Positions 1-10,100 of a stretch of 64,000 bases of DNA are shown here, one piece after another (the stretch's first letter is position 1; the number at the start of each line of letters is the position of its first letter). Origin of the DNA: Perlabentimonas sp041656735 (GTDB lineage: Bacteria > Bacteroidota > Bacteroidia > Bacteroidales > Tenuifilaceae); the NCBI GenBank assembly GCA_041656735.1, contig JBBACY010000003.1, forward strand, positions 65,753 to 129,752, read 5' to 3'. Under the pieces are notes generated by a model. It saw only the letters and a program-made list of their open reading frames with translations, was not told the DNA's origin and made no database searches. Both the position numbers and the translations under genes were made by a program.

Positions 1-612
1 CGCCATACCACGGTTGTAGTAGCCCGATGTGGATTCGGGATTAAGCTCAATAACCTTGTCGTAGTCTTCTATTGATTCGGCGTAGTTTGCTAAACGATAG
101 TTTGCAAACGCCCTATAGTTTAGAGCCGAAGCCTGTCGTGGATTAATTTTTAGGGCATCGGTAAAGTCGGCTATGGCGCTACCATAGTTTTCATCCTGCA
201 TACACGCCACACCTCTATTTATATAAAGCTGAATATCGGGCTGATTTCCGCTGAGCTGAAAGGCTATATTGAAATCGTCAACTGCCTTTAGATACTGCCC
301 TTTCATATTGTTTAAAATACCTTTTCGCAACCAGAACTCTGGGTTTTTAGGATATTCTTGTATGGCTTTATCAATATACTTTTGAGCATCTTTCAGGTTT
401 TCGGAGAGAAGATGAGCACGAATAATACCAGAGAGGGCTTCCTCATCTCTTGAATTCTGTTTTAGTATATCCCCAAATAATTTTATGGCTTCCTTGTACT
501 CGCGAGCATCAAGTTGTTTATTGGCGTCGGTAATTGAACTTATATCCTGCGCAAAAGTGAGTAGGCAAGTAAATGTGAGAAAGGTAAGAAGTATGCTGAG
601 TTTATATTTCAT
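1..612 (-). CDS. Tetratricopeptide repeat protein, secreted (C-terminus cut by window edge)
   Basis: The minus strand is open from an ATG at 610-612 to the window edge, giving the first 204 residues. It begins with a signal peptide (MKYKLSILLTFLTFTC..TFAQD), so it should be exported to the periplasm or outer membrane. The rest is a run of TPR units of about 34 residues, seen as repeated W/Y-L-x-R-G and A-x-x-Y-x-x-A-I-x-D-F/Y patterns, e.g. NYGSAIADFTDALKINP and NYAESIEDYDKVIELNP. TPRs form protein-binding solenoids. Nothing here points to a specific partner. The C-terminus and any further domain lie outside the window. Confidence 0.85.
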   Translation of the reverse strand, partial: MKYKLSILLTFLTFTCLLTFAQDISSITDANKQLDAREYKEAIKLFGDILKQNSRDEEALSGIIRAHLLSENLKDAQKYIDKAIQEYPKNPEFWLRKGILNNMKGQYLKAVDDFNIAFQLSGNQPDIQLYINRGVACMQDENYGSAIADFTDALKINPRQASALNYRAFANYRLANYAESIEDYDKVIELNPESTSGYYNRGMA

Positions 613-637
613 CCTAAGTAATGGGTTAAATATATCT

Positions 638-1264
638 TTAGTTCGATATTGCTGTTTCGAATTTTGTCCTATTAAGTATTGCTCGGCCAAGTGTAATCTC
701 ATCAGCGTACTCAAGGTCATCTCCAAATGATATGCCACGAGCAATAATCGAAACGGAAACAGGAAAATGATTAATTTTTTTAAAGATATAAAAATTTGTT
801 GTATCTCCCTCAAGGGTTGGACTAAGTGCCATAATAACTTCTTTTACGTTGCCTTCCCCAATTTTGTTTACTAACCCATCAATTTTAACGTCGGCAGGAC
901 CAATGCCTTCCATTGGGTTTATTACCCCGCCCAGCACGTAGTAAACCCCATGGAATTGGTTTGTTGATTCAATTGACATCACGTCCTTTATGTTTTCTAC
1001 CACGCAAACCGTTGTATTGTCGCGATGTGGGTTTGAGCATATGCTGCAAACATCAGTATCAGATATATTATTACACTTACTGCAATGCTTAACCTCATTT
1101 TTTAGCGTTGTAAAAGCTTGCGAGAATCGCTCAACATCTCCATTTGGTTGCCTTAGCAGGTGTAAAACTAATCTGAGAGCTGTTTTGCGTCCTATCCCAG
1201 GAAGCTTAGCAAACTCATCTACTGCGTTCTCGAGTAGTTTAGATGGGAAACTTTGAATGCTCAT
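638..1264 (-). CDS. recR: Recombination mediator protein RecR
   Basis: The 208-residue product matches RecR in length and order: an N-terminal helix-hairpin-helix (ELLENAVDEF..LPGIGRKTALRL), a four-cysteine zinc finger (CSKC..CSIC), then a Toprim domain (CVVENIKDVMSIE, later ALSPTLEGDTT). RecR works with RecO and RecF to load RecA on gapped single-stranded DNA coated with SSB. It starts at an ATG, and the next gene upstream is the divergent symporter at 1385, so both are expressed from the short region around 1265-1384. The TPR gene lies 25 bases downstream on the same strand. Confidence 0.96.
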   Translation of the reverse strand: MSIQSFPSKLLENAVDEFAKLPGIGRKTALRLVLHLLRQPNGDVERFSQAFTTLKNEVKHCSKCNNISDTDVCSICSNPHRDNTTVCVVENIKDVMSIESTNQFHGVYYVLGGVINPMEGIGPADVKIDGLVNKIGEGNVKEVIMALSPTLEGDTTNFYIFKKINHFPVSVSIIARGISFGDDLEYADEITLGRAILNRTKFETAISN

Positions 1265-1384
1265 AGTATACTAATAATTCTAGCTAATGCAAATCTACAA
1301 ATAATCGACCAAAGCTACACAAAAGAACAAGTTTTTTATTTGCCCTTTTTTCTTTACACTTGTACAATTATTAAACATTTTCCA

Positions 1385-2842
1385 ATGGATCCAGTTTGGG
1401 TGATTTTAATCATCGGGTTATACTTTTTAGTGTTAATTGTCATTGGCCGTTTTACAAGCCGTAATGCAGATAACGAATCATTCTTTGTTGGCAATCGCCG
1501 CTCGCCGTGGTACGTTGTTGCTTTTGGTATGTTAGGCACTTCGCTTTCGGGCGTTACATTTATTTCAGTACCTGGTTACGTTGGAAGTACTCAGTTCTCA
1601 TATCTCCAGCTGGTTTTAGGGTATTTATTAGGCTACTTTGTGGTGGCCAACGTGCTTTTACCTTTATACTATAGGTTAAATTTAACTTCAATATACTCAT
1701 ATTTAGATTCACGGTTTGGTTTTTATAGTTACAAAACCGGAGCAATGTTTTTTTTGATTTCGAGAATCGTCGGAGCTTCGTTCCGACTGTTTTTGGTGGC
1801 TACAGTTTTACAAATTACGGTGTTTGATGCGTGGGGCGTACCCTTTGTTGTAACGGTTTTAGTTACCATTTTGCTTATCTGGCTATACACCAATAAGGGG
1901 GGTATAAAAACTATTATTTGGACCGATACGCTTCAAACGGCTGTTATGTTGCTTGCTGTAATTCTCACTATTTATTTTGTGGCCAAGCAAATGGATTTTA
2001 CGTTCGTATCAATGGTCCAAACCATAAGGGATAGCGAGTTAAGTCGCACCTGGTTTTTCGACGATTGGAACGATAAACGCCACTTTTTGAAACAGTTTTT
2101 TAGTGGTGCATTTATAACTATTGTTATGACGGGTCTTGACCAGGATATGATGCAGAAAAATCTTAGCTGCAGAAACCTTAAGGAAGCAAAAAAGAATATG
2201 TACTGGTACGGATTCGCCTTTTTGCCAGTAAATTTACTGTTCCTTTCGCTCGGTGTATTGCTTTTTATTTTTGCTCAGCAGAATGGGATCGCTATACCTG
2301 AGCAAACCGATGAGCTATTCCCTATTATTGCAACCCAAGGGTATTTACCCACGGTGGTAAGTATTCTGTTTATCTTGGGTATTGTTGCTGCAGCATACTC
2401 AAGTGCCGACTCGGCCCTAACAGCCCTTACCACATCGTTTACGGTTGATATATTAAACATTAAGAGGAAGAGTGAGCAACAAGTAAAACGAATTAGGGGT
2501 AAGGTGCACATTGCCATATCGTTAATGCTGGTAATTGTTATTATGGTTTTTAAGGCAGTAAATGACCAGAACGTGATAAGTGCAATTTTTACGGTGGCGG
2601 GCTACACCTATGGCCCTTTGTTGGGTTTATACGCATTTGGCTTGTTTACGCCCTTCAGCATAAAAGATAAGTGGGTACCAGTGGTGGCGGTTATTTCTCC
2701 TATATTCTGCTTCTTTTTGGCAAAATACTCCCCAATCCTTTTTAATGGTTTTGAGTTTGGCTTTGAACTGCTTATAGTAAATGGTGCGATTACATTTTTG
2801 GGGTTACTGTTGCTGGTAAAAAAGAATACAGGCATTAAGTAG
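1385..2842 (+). CDS. Sodium:solute symporter (SSS family)
   Basis: A 485-residue polytopic membrane protein with about 13 hydrophobic segments, typical of the SSS/SLC5 family of Na+-coupled importers. Family signs include the first helix MDPVWVILIIGLYFLVLIV, the G-rich stretch FGMLGTSLSGVTFISVPG in TM2, and the AAAYSSADSALTALTTSF segment, where conserved serines and threonines contribute to the Na+ site. I use the ATG at 1385. The reading frame stays open upstream to 1253, but the extra 44 residues look unrelated to the family and would overlap recR. The substrate cannot be told from sequence alone; sugars, amino acids or sialic acid are all carried by relatives. Confidence 0.9.
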   Translation: MDPVWVILIIGLYFLVLIVIGRFTSRNADNESFFVGNRRSPWYVVAFGMLGTSLSGVTFISVPGYVGSTQFSYLQLVLGYLLGYFVVANVLLPLYYRLNLTSIYSYLDSRFGFYSYKTGAMFFLISRIVGASFRLFLVATVLQITVFDAWGVPFVVTVLVTILLIWLYTNKGGIKTIIWTDTLQTAVMLLAVILTIYFVAKQMDFTFVSMVQTIRDSELSRTWFFDDWNDKRHFLKQFFSGAFITIVMTGLDQDMMQKNLSCRNLKEAKKNMYWYGFAFLPVNLLFLSLGVLLFIFAQQNGIAIPEQTDELFPIIATQGYLPTVVSILFILGIVAAAYSSADSALTALTTSFTVDILNIKRKSEQQVKRIRGKVHIAISLMLVIVIMVFKAVNDQNVISAIFTVAGYTYGPLLGLYAFGLFTPFSIKDKWVPVVAVISPIFCFFLAKYSPILFNGFEFGFELLIVNGAITFLGLLLLVKKNTGIK

Positions 2843-3006
2843 CCTCTTTTATCTATGAACTTATCCTTTTCATAATCGTCTTAAAATTGAAGTTTTAATC
2901 CTACCATAATTCTTTTCATAATTTTTTATTGGTGTCCGGCTAATAATCATCGAAAAACGAATCGTATTAAGCATAAAATATTTTAACCGGGAATAGTGGA
3001 TTTTTT

Positions 3007-4299
3007 TTACAGAAACGGCATTAGTTTATCTAGGTGTATTCCTCTCGACCCTTTTAGCAGTATTGAGTAGCCTTTGAGAGAGGATTTTGTAAGGTAGTTA
3101 GCACATTCTGTTTGGGTAGCAAACCATAGGGATTCATATGCTTCAGCCTCGAAATGCTTTCCGATAAAAACAACAGTTCCCACAAGGCTTTTTGCCAGCT
3201 GTGCAATCTTTCTATGCTCTTCGTTGGAGTAGTTGCCAAGCTCGAGCATATCACCAAGAATAGCTATTTTGGGTAGGTTAGTTGTAAGGTTGGCAAAGTT
3301 GGTTAAGGCTTGTTCCATACTGCTAGGGTTTGCATTGTAGGCATCAAGAATAACCGTGTTATTTGCTGTTTTAACAATTTGTGAGCGGCTATTATTTGGT
3401 TTGTAACTTGCAATGGCATCGATAGCCTGCTTAGGTGAAACGCCAAAATGGGTTCCAACACTCATTGCTGCTAAAATATTCTCAGCGTTATATTCGCCAA
3501 CCAGCTGGCTATTCAGTTCTATTTTCTCTCCCTGAATCTCAAATGTCAACGACAAGTATGTGTTGGTTTTACTTACAGATTCGAGCATAAACAGCTCGGG
3601 GTTGTACTTAACCACATGCGGGATGTTAAATCTAGTCGACAGATCTACTAGTAGAGGGTTGTTGGTATTAATGAACACCGTGCCATCATTCTCAGCTAGG
3701 TGCCTATAGAGTTCCGATTTTGCTTTTACCACCCCGTTAAATGAGCCAAAGCCCTCAAGGTGCGCTTTCCCAATATTGGTTATAAGGCCGTGTGTTGGTT
3801 GCGAAATAGAGCAGAGGAGTTCAACTTCACCTAAATGATTTGCCCCCATTTCAATAATTGCTATTTCTGTTTCCTTTTTTATTGACAGAATTGAAAGGGG
3901 AACGCCAATGTGGTTATTAAGATTACCCTGTGTGGCAAATGTTTTATACTTGTTAGCAAGTACTTTATTAATAAGTTCTTTAGTGGTGGTTTTACCATTA
4001 CTGCCGGTTAAGCCTATTACTGGGATGTTTAGTTTACCTCTATGTTTTTTCGCAAGGGTTTGCAAAAATTCCAGTACACACGGAACTACTATAGTTCGTT
4101 CTTTGCCTATAAGCTTCGGATCGTCGGCTATGGCTATCTCTGCACCATTCTCAACAGCTTGCATTACAAAGGTATTCCCGTCAAATGTTTCCCCTTTTAG
4201 GGCGAAAAAAATATCCGATTTATTTAGAAATCGGCTATCGGTACAAATTTTATGACCCTTTTCAAATAGGGAGTAAACGTACTCGAGGGAGGTATTCAT
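3007..4299 (-). CDS. murF: UDP-N-acetylmuramoyl-tripeptide--D-alanyl-D-alanine ligase
   Basis: 430 residues with the Mur ligase layout: an N-terminal MurF-type substrate domain with DSRFLNKSDIFFALKGETFDGN, the central ATP-binding P-loop IGLTGSNGKTTTKELI, the N-H-x-G-V-P motif (NNHIGVPLSIL), and a C-terminal domain with DAYNANPSSM, which is diagnostic for MurF over the other Mur ligases. It adds D-Ala-D-Ala to UDP-MurNAc-tripeptide in the cytoplasm, the last soluble step before lipid I. It is transcribed alone, between the terminator at 4319-4357 and the convergent symporter gene. It is not in a dcw-type cluster here. Confidence 0.96.
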   Translation of the reverse strand: MNTSLEYVYSLFEKGHKICTDSRFLNKSDIFFALKGETFDGNTFVMQAVENGAEIAIADDPKLIGKERTIVVPCVLEFLQTLAKKHRGKLNIPVIGLTGSNGKTTTKELINKVLANKYKTFATQGNLNNHIGVPLSILSIKKETEIAIIEMGANHLGEVELLCSISQPTHGLITNIGKAHLEGFGSFNGVVKAKSELYRHLAENDGTVFINTNNPLLVDLSTRFNIPHVVKYNPELFMLESVSKTNTYLSLTFEIQGEKIELNSQLVGEYNAENILAAMSVGTHFGVSPKQAIDAIASYKPNNSRSQIVKTANNTVILDAYNANPSSMEQALTNFANLTTNLPKIAILGDMLELGNYSNEEHRKIAQLAKSLVGTVVFIGKHFEAEAYESLWFATQTECANYLTKSSLKGYSILLKGSRGIHLDKLMPFL

Positions 4300-4318
4300 A
4301 GGTTATCATTTACTGTAT

Positions 4319-4357
4319 AAAAATAAGACCTCATTTTTTGAATGAGGTCTTATTTTT
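4319..4357 (-). terminator. Rho-independent terminator downstream of gldJ
   Basis: Perfect 17-bp inverted repeat: 4319-4335 pairs with 4341-4357, with a 5-base loop, A-rich on one side and T-rich on the other. It sits between the gldJ stop (4377) and the murF start (4299), separating the two minus-strand transcripts. Confidence 0.85.
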
Positions 4358-4376
4358 ATATAATATTTTAGTTAGG

Positions 4377-5876
4377 TTATCGTCCTTTAACTTGCGATCC
4401 AACTGCTTCCATTGCGCATCTAAAGCCAATGTCATTAGTTGAGGATGCTTCATCGAGGAATCTTCGTGTACCTGGGCTTAACCAGTAAGCTCTGTCTTTC
4501 CAGGAACCTCCCTTATAAACCCTTACTTTATCGTTAATTAAACTTGCCATTCCCACACCAGAACTCTTACCCTGATCGTACATAATATTTGAATTGGTAG
4601 TGGTTTCGGTACCCTGAGTTCCTACGTAGTTAACGCTTGATGCCTGGTCGCCATCTTTGTAGTTAATGTAGTAAGCTTTATTATAATTTGGTCTATCCGC
4701 TGATTCTTCGGGGGTAACATCACGGTATTTAACCCTACCTAAACTATCAACACTTTTGGGTGTACCATCAGGGTTAGTGTCAAGCGTTTTAAATACGTTA
4801 CCACGGAATGGGCGGAATTCGTCAACGTCTTCAAACGATAGAGGGCGATAAACGTCAAGAACCCATTCGTTAACATTACCAGCCATACAGTACAAGCCGT
4901 AATCGTTTGGCCAATATTTTTTTACAGGACCAGGAATATGTTCCTCATCGTTAAGGTTACCAGCAACACCCATAAAGTCACCTCTTGCGCGTTGAAAGTT
5001 AGCCATCATTTTACCCCTGTTTTTCGACTCGCTATTTCTAACGTTATAGCCATTCCAAGGGTATATTCTTCGTTCAACAATACGCTCATCGTAAGTATTG
5101 CCAATTAAGCCTTGAGCTGCATATTCCCACTCGGCTTCTGTCGGAAGGCGATACTTAGGTAAGAGTATACCATCCTCAAAAGTAACCCTGCGACCCTCTT
5201 CCTGACCAGGTTTCATGCTTGGTCGTGTATTTCGAACTGAGGCTTCGTACATACCAAGAAGGTAGGCATCTGTATTGAAGTTTTCAGCATCAACTTGCTG
5301 TAAATCAAGGTTTATGTATCCTTCTTTATAGAGCAACATTTCGTTTACCCTGTCACTACGCCATAAACAATAGTCGCTTGCCTGAAGCCAGCTAACGCCC
5401 ACAACGGGGTGCTCGTTATATGCAGGATGTCGGAAATAGTTTGTTACGTATGGATCGTTGAAACCCAAGGGACTACGCCAAACGAGTGTATCGGGTAGTG
5501 CATTGCGGTAAACATTTGGATAGCTAACATAAACCCTACGCAGCCAGTAAAGATACTCGCGGTAGTCTACGTTTGTCACCTCAGTTTCGTCAATATAGAA
5601 GGAAGCTACAGTAACCCTTGTTGGTATACTGTTCCAGTCGTACATTAAATCCTCCTCTACGCGACCCATTATAAATGTACCGCCTTCTACAAACACAAGG
5701 CCAGGGCCTGCTTTTGGGGTGTAATCGGTTACAACTTCAAAACCACCGAATTCGGGGTCGTTATAATTCCAACCGGTTGTTGACGATTCTCCCTTAGAGC
5801 CGCCGAACATTCCGCATGACGAAAATGCTGTAATTCCAGCCAAAAGCAAAACGATATAACTGTATTTCAATTTCAT
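4377..5876 (-). CDS. gldJ: Gliding motility / type IX secretion lipoprotein GldJ
   Basis: A 499-residue lipoprotein: signal peptide followed by lipobox F-S-S-C (MKLKYSYIVLLLAGITAFSSC), then a formylglycine-generating-enzyme (SUMF1)-like fold with GGTFIMGRVEED, YRLPTEAEWEYAA, MAGNVNEWVLDV and RVYKGGSWKDRAYW. GldJ and its paralogue GldK share this fold and are needed for T9SS function and gliding in Flavobacterium. I choose GldJ because it lies next to porU and porV, as in F. johnsoniae, and not next to gldL/gldM. I start at the ATG at 5874-5876; a TTG nine codons upstream would precede the signal peptide. It follows the porP-like gene by 88 bases and is probably co-transcribed with it. GldK is the main alternative. 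Confidence 0.85.
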   Translation of the reverse strand: MKLKYSYIVLLLAGITAFSSCGMFGGSKGESSTTGWNYNDPEFGGFEVVTDYTPKAGPGLVFVEGGTFIMGRVEEDLMYDWNSIPTRVTVASFYIDETEVTNVDYREYLYWLRRVYVSYPNVYRNALPDTLVWRSPLGFNDPYVTNYFRHPAYNEHPVVGVSWLQASDYCLWRSDRVNEMLLYKEGYINLDLQQVDAENFNTDAYLLGMYEASVRNTRPSMKPGQEEGRRVTFEDGILLPKYRLPTEAEWEYAAQGLIGNTYDERIVERRIYPWNGYNVRNSESKNRGKMMANFQRARGDFMGVAGNLNDEEHIPGPVKKYWPNDYGLYCMAGNVNEWVLDVYRPLSFEDVDEFRPFRGNVFKTLDTNPDGTPKSVDSLGRVKYRDVTPEESADRPNYNKAYYINYKDGDQASSVNYVGTQGTETTTNSNIMYDQGKSSGVGMASLINDKVRVYKGGSWKDRAYWLSPGTRRFLDEASSTNDIGFRCAMEAVGSQVKGR

Positions 5877-5964
5877 AGTTGATTGTTTTTCCTTTAAATT
5901 CAACTTCTTTACAACCTCAAATATAGAAAAAATTGTTTAATTAAAACCACTTCATATTAAAAAA

Positions 5965-6951
5965 CTAGAACATGGGGCTTTTTATTGTGTGAATCTTCTT
6001 CCTTGACCTCTTTTTATACTCAAAATTTACCCCAAAGGTTACCTCATGCGACGAAGTATTTAGTCCGCGAAACCCCCCTTTTAAGATGCTAAAGTCGTAA
6101 CTGTAAGCAAATGAGTACTTAGCGTTATGGTATCCTGCTACAAAAACAAAGGTGTAATTTTCAATTCCCAAATTACTTCTTACCCAAATTCCAGTTGATA
6201 AATTTTGATGAGAGAGATACAATCCTACATTAATTTGTTGATAGTTTGATTGTTTTTGGTAAATAATATTCGGCGATAAAACCATACTTTTCCGAAGAAT
6301 GTATCTTTTGTAAATATTAATATCGCAACCTATGTGTCCGGTGTATTTGCGGGGTAATTTGTTTGTGTAACTCCCTTGGGTCATGCTGTTAGGCTCAAGC
6401 AAATGATGAACAGCAAACCCTCCGTAAAATATATCCCACTCGCCCAAAAAACCTACCGCAAAATCGGGCATAATTTTACTGGTTCCGCTAAAGCCTACTG
6501 TTGAAATTGGATTACCAATCCCGTCAATCATATCGGGAAATATAAGATTCTTGGTATTTGTCGACTTAAAAATACCTCCGGCTTGCACGCCACCCCTAAT
6601 TTGTGCGTTGTAAGCCACACGTAAATTGTACGAGTACATTAGATCCAGAGTAAGCCAGTTAAGCGTACCAAGGGCCTGCATATCGTTAATTATGTTTATA
6701 CCAAAGCCGCTTTTTTGTTCAATATAGAATCTATCGTAACTAACACCATAGGTCATATATGGCGATTGCCGAGTAAGCCATTGGTTGCGATAGTTTACTG
6801 ATGCTCTTTGGTGTTTAGGGCTGCCAGCATAGGCTGGATTAAGGTAGAGTTGGTTTGAAAAGAATTGAGAGAAACTAACATCCTGTGCCAATGATACACT
6901 TGCTGTTGCAATAATTATTATTAAAGTATATAGAAGTTTTCTATGGTTCAT
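5965..6951 (-). CDS. PorP/SprF family type IX secretion outer-membrane protein
   Basis: The 328-residue product has a signal peptide (MNHRKLLYTLIIIIATASVSLAQ) followed by the family hallmark DVSFSQFFSNQLYLNPAYAG, then alternating strands with YRNQW and NLGIENYTFVFVAGYHNA consistent with an outer-membrane beta-barrel. PorP of Porphyromonas and SprF of Flavobacterium help secrete or anchor T9SS substrates. Several paralogues per genome are usual, so I do not give a symbol. The ATG at 6949-6951 puts the signal peptide at the N-terminus. It is divergent from porU, with facing -7 boxes between them, and leads into gldJ. Confidence 0.9.
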   Translation of the reverse strand: MNHRKLLYTLIIIIATASVSLAQDVSFSQFFSNQLYLNPAYAGSPKHQRASVNYRNQWLTRQSPYMTYGVSYDRFYIEQKSGFGINIINDMQALGTLNWLTLDLMYSYNLRVAYNAQIRGGVQAGGIFKSTNTKNLIFPDMIDGIGNPISTVGFSGTSKIMPDFAVGFLGEWDIFYGGFAVHHLLEPNSMTQGSYTNKLPRKYTGHIGCDINIYKRYILRKSMVLSPNIIYQKQSNYQQINVGLYLSHQNLSTGIWVRSNLGIENYTFVFVAGYHNAKYSFAYSYDFSILKGGFRGLNTSSHEVTFGVNFEYKKRSRKKIHTIKSPMF

Positions 6952-7014
6952 TTTACAGTTCAAGCCAGCAAATAGGCTTTTTTATTATTTAGTCTTAAGC
7001 AGAACTTAACTTTT

Positions 7015-7022
7015 CAAAAGTA
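7015..7022 (-). promoter_or_regulatory. -7 element of the porP-like/gldJ transcript
   Basis: Read on the minus strand this is TACTTTTG, a full match to the Bacteroidota -7 consensus TAnnTTTG, about 65 bases before the ATG at 6951. I see no clear TTG -33 element at the usual distance. It faces the porU box at 7051-7058. Confidence 0.5.
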
Positions 7023-7050
7023 AATATAAAATGATTGATTGGTTCTATGT

Positions 7051-7058
7051 TATCTTTG
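7051..7058 (+). promoter_or_regulatory. -7 element of porU
   Basis: TATCTTTG, a full match to TAnnTTTG, giving a leader of about 85 bases before the porU ATG at 7150. TTG triplets upstream sit nearer (13 bases) than the usual 17-21. Confidence 0.55.
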
Positions 7059-7149
7059 TAAAAATAAAAACTAATTTAATGCGTTTTTATTTTATGCCAA
7101 TAAAGGTAATGTAAACTTTTCTTTCTTTTTTAAAAAAGCCTACTAAACA

Positions 7150-10100
7150 ATGTTTAAAAATTTAGCTGCAATATCTTTATTTTTTATTGTATTTCAAAGT
7201 GGGGTTGCTCAATCTTATAAACGTACAATTGAATGGCCTCCCGATAGTTTGTCGAAATCAAATTTAAACCAAAAAGGAGCAAACAACCAACCTTTGGGCT
7301 CTTTTTTATGGTTTGAGGAAGGTGTGCACTACCCAAACCCCATTACCATGTTACCCTACTATGGCGAAACTATTCCTATTTCAACAGTTTCTATTAATAA
7401 TGTTGATGTGCAGGTGGTGTCAAAAACTTTTGTGCCTCTTAACGACAATGAGAAAAGTGCGCTAAAGCATATTTCAATAGATACTATTGAAAGTCAGAAA
7501 TTGATTGCAGAAGTGTTTTGCTCTAGAGGAAAATATTTTTTGCAATACATTTTACCTACCATTGCCGTAAATTCTGCAAACGGGCAAGTTGAAAAGTTGG
7601 TTAGTTTTTCTTTAGTAATTCAACAGAATACAAACTTCATTTCGACAATAAAATCTAATGTTAAGTATGCCTCTCAATCGGTCCTTTCGTCGGGTAGCTG
7701 GCAAAAGATTTCTGTAAAACAAACGGGGATTTACAAGATTTCGTATACCGAACTTCTGGATATGGGGTTTTCTAATGTTGACAATATAACCATTTGGGGT
7801 CACGATGGCAAGCAATTATCTCTTTGGAATAGCGATGCGAGTCTAGATGATTTAATTCAGATACCAATTTATGTTGCTAAGGGAGATGATGGCGTGTTTA
7901 ATCAGGGCGACTACATCTATTTTTTTGCACAGGGACCAACTGTATGGGAGTACGACAATGACGAACAGTTGTTTTTGCATCAAATCCATAATTTTGCAAG
8001 CGAGATAAGGTACTTTATCACAACAAGTGTGGAGGGCAAAAAACGGGTAGGTAACTTACCCGATATAACCGTGCCTGTTACAAAGTGGAGCACGTCTTTT
8101 GATGCATTGATGTTTTTTGAGAAGAATGATACCAATTTGATTAAATCTGGAAGGCAATGGTTTGGCGAGGCTTTTGATGTTTATACATCCAGGAGTTTTT
8201 CAACGGGTTTAGCGCACCCAGTTGAGAATGGTACGGCAAAGGTAAAAATTAACGCAGCCGCTCGCTCGTCTGTTGCCAGCTCATATAGTTTAAAGGCCAA
8301 TGGCATTTTTGTGGGAAGCATTTCGATACCCGCGGTTAATACTGCCAGCCAGTATTCAAATTTTGCTGCACAGGCAAGCCAACTTTTCAACTTTAGCCAC
8401 ACCAAAAATGAGCTACAGTTAGAATTAACCTACAATAAACCTACGCTTGCGGCTAAAGGCTGGCTCGATTACATAACCGTTAATGCTCGGCAAAGGTTGG
8501 TATTGAAAGAAGATCAACTTCTTTTCAGAGATATAAATTCGACGGGGCAAAACGAAATAACCCAGTTTAGTATCGACAATATCAAAGGTAATGTAATGGT
8601 TTGGGATGTTACTGATTTTTTTGCCCCCCAAATTGTGCCGAGTACTCAGTCGGGTACCAGCATTAGTTTTAAGGCCCAAACGGATGTTTTAAGGAAGTTT
8701 GTGGTGTTTTTACCTAGTAAGGCAATGAGTGTGAAAACATTGGGTGCGGTGCCCAACCAAAATATACATGGTAAGCCACAGCCTGAGATGGTAATTGTTG
8801 CGCATCCTAATTTTATGAGCCAAGCACAGGAACTTAGCGACATTCATAGGGAACAAAGCGGACTCAAAACATTAGTGGTATCAACAGAGCAGGTTTATAA
8901 TGAGTTCTCATCGGGTAACCCTGATGTTGCTTCCATTCGTAATATGATGCGGATGTTTTATCGTAGGTCAATTACCGATGCGGATATGCCTCGGTATTTG
9001 CTGCTTTTTGGCGATGGCTCGTACGATAACCGAGAGAACAGGAATTCCAGCTTGATTCCTACATTTCAGTCGGAAAACTCACTTCATGTGACGAGCTCAT
9101 TTGTATCCGATGACTTTTTCGGATTGCTCGACGACAACGAGGGTGAGGCAACCGGTTTGCTCGATATTGGTATTGGTCGTATACCATGCTCTAGTACCGA
9201 ACAGGCTAATGTTGCTATAAGTAAAATTCGACAGTACCTAAGTTCGTCGTCGGTAGGTGCATGGAATACACAGCTCTGTTTTATTGGCGACGATGGCGAT
9301 GGGAACTTGCATATGCGCGATGCCGATTTGCATGCCCAGTTTGTTGAAAATAACTACCCGCACTATAATATTGATAAAATTTACTTTGACTCATTCCCTC
9401 TGGAATCGGCATCACAAGGAGATCGTTACCCTGGTGTTACCACCGCAATAAATACCCGAGCAAATCAGGGTGCGCTTATAATTAATTATGTGGGCCATGC
9501 AAATGCAGAATGGTTGGCACATGAGCAGGTATTAAAAATTTCGGATATTCAGAGTTGGCGTAATTTCAATAGGCTTTCGCTGTTTGTTACGGCAACATGC
9601 GAGTATAGTCGTTTTGACGATCTAACCAAAACCTCTGCTGGTGAGCATGCCTTATTTGCGCCGCAGGGTGGTAGTGTGGCTTTAGTTTCCACCTCGAGAG
9701 TTGTGTATGCTAACCCTAATTTTACCCTTAACCGTAATTTTCTTAAACAGGTTTTTGCAGAGCGAACAGAAACCTTGCCCAGTGATATAGGAAAACATTA
9801 TCGTTTAGGTGATGTGGTTCGATTAGCAAAAATTATAACGGGGGGGCAGATAAATAAACGCAATTTTTTATTGCTAGGCGACCCTGCCTTGCAGCTGCAT
9901 TATTCAGTGGGGGATATAGGTATCTCTACAATAAACCACTCGCCTGTGGGTGAAAATATCGACACCTTAAAAGCACTAAGCCGTGTTGATATCGAAGGGA
10001 ACGTGATTGTTCCAAAACAGGATGAACTGTTTGGTGGCGAAATGGAGTTTGCGCTTTTTGATAAATCAAAAACACAAACTACACTTGGCAACACAGGAAA

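Noticed and set aside
1253..1384. Upstream extension of the symporter reading frame
   Set aside because: The 44 extra codons overlap recR, lack family similarity, and the first TM helix begins at the ATG at 1385.
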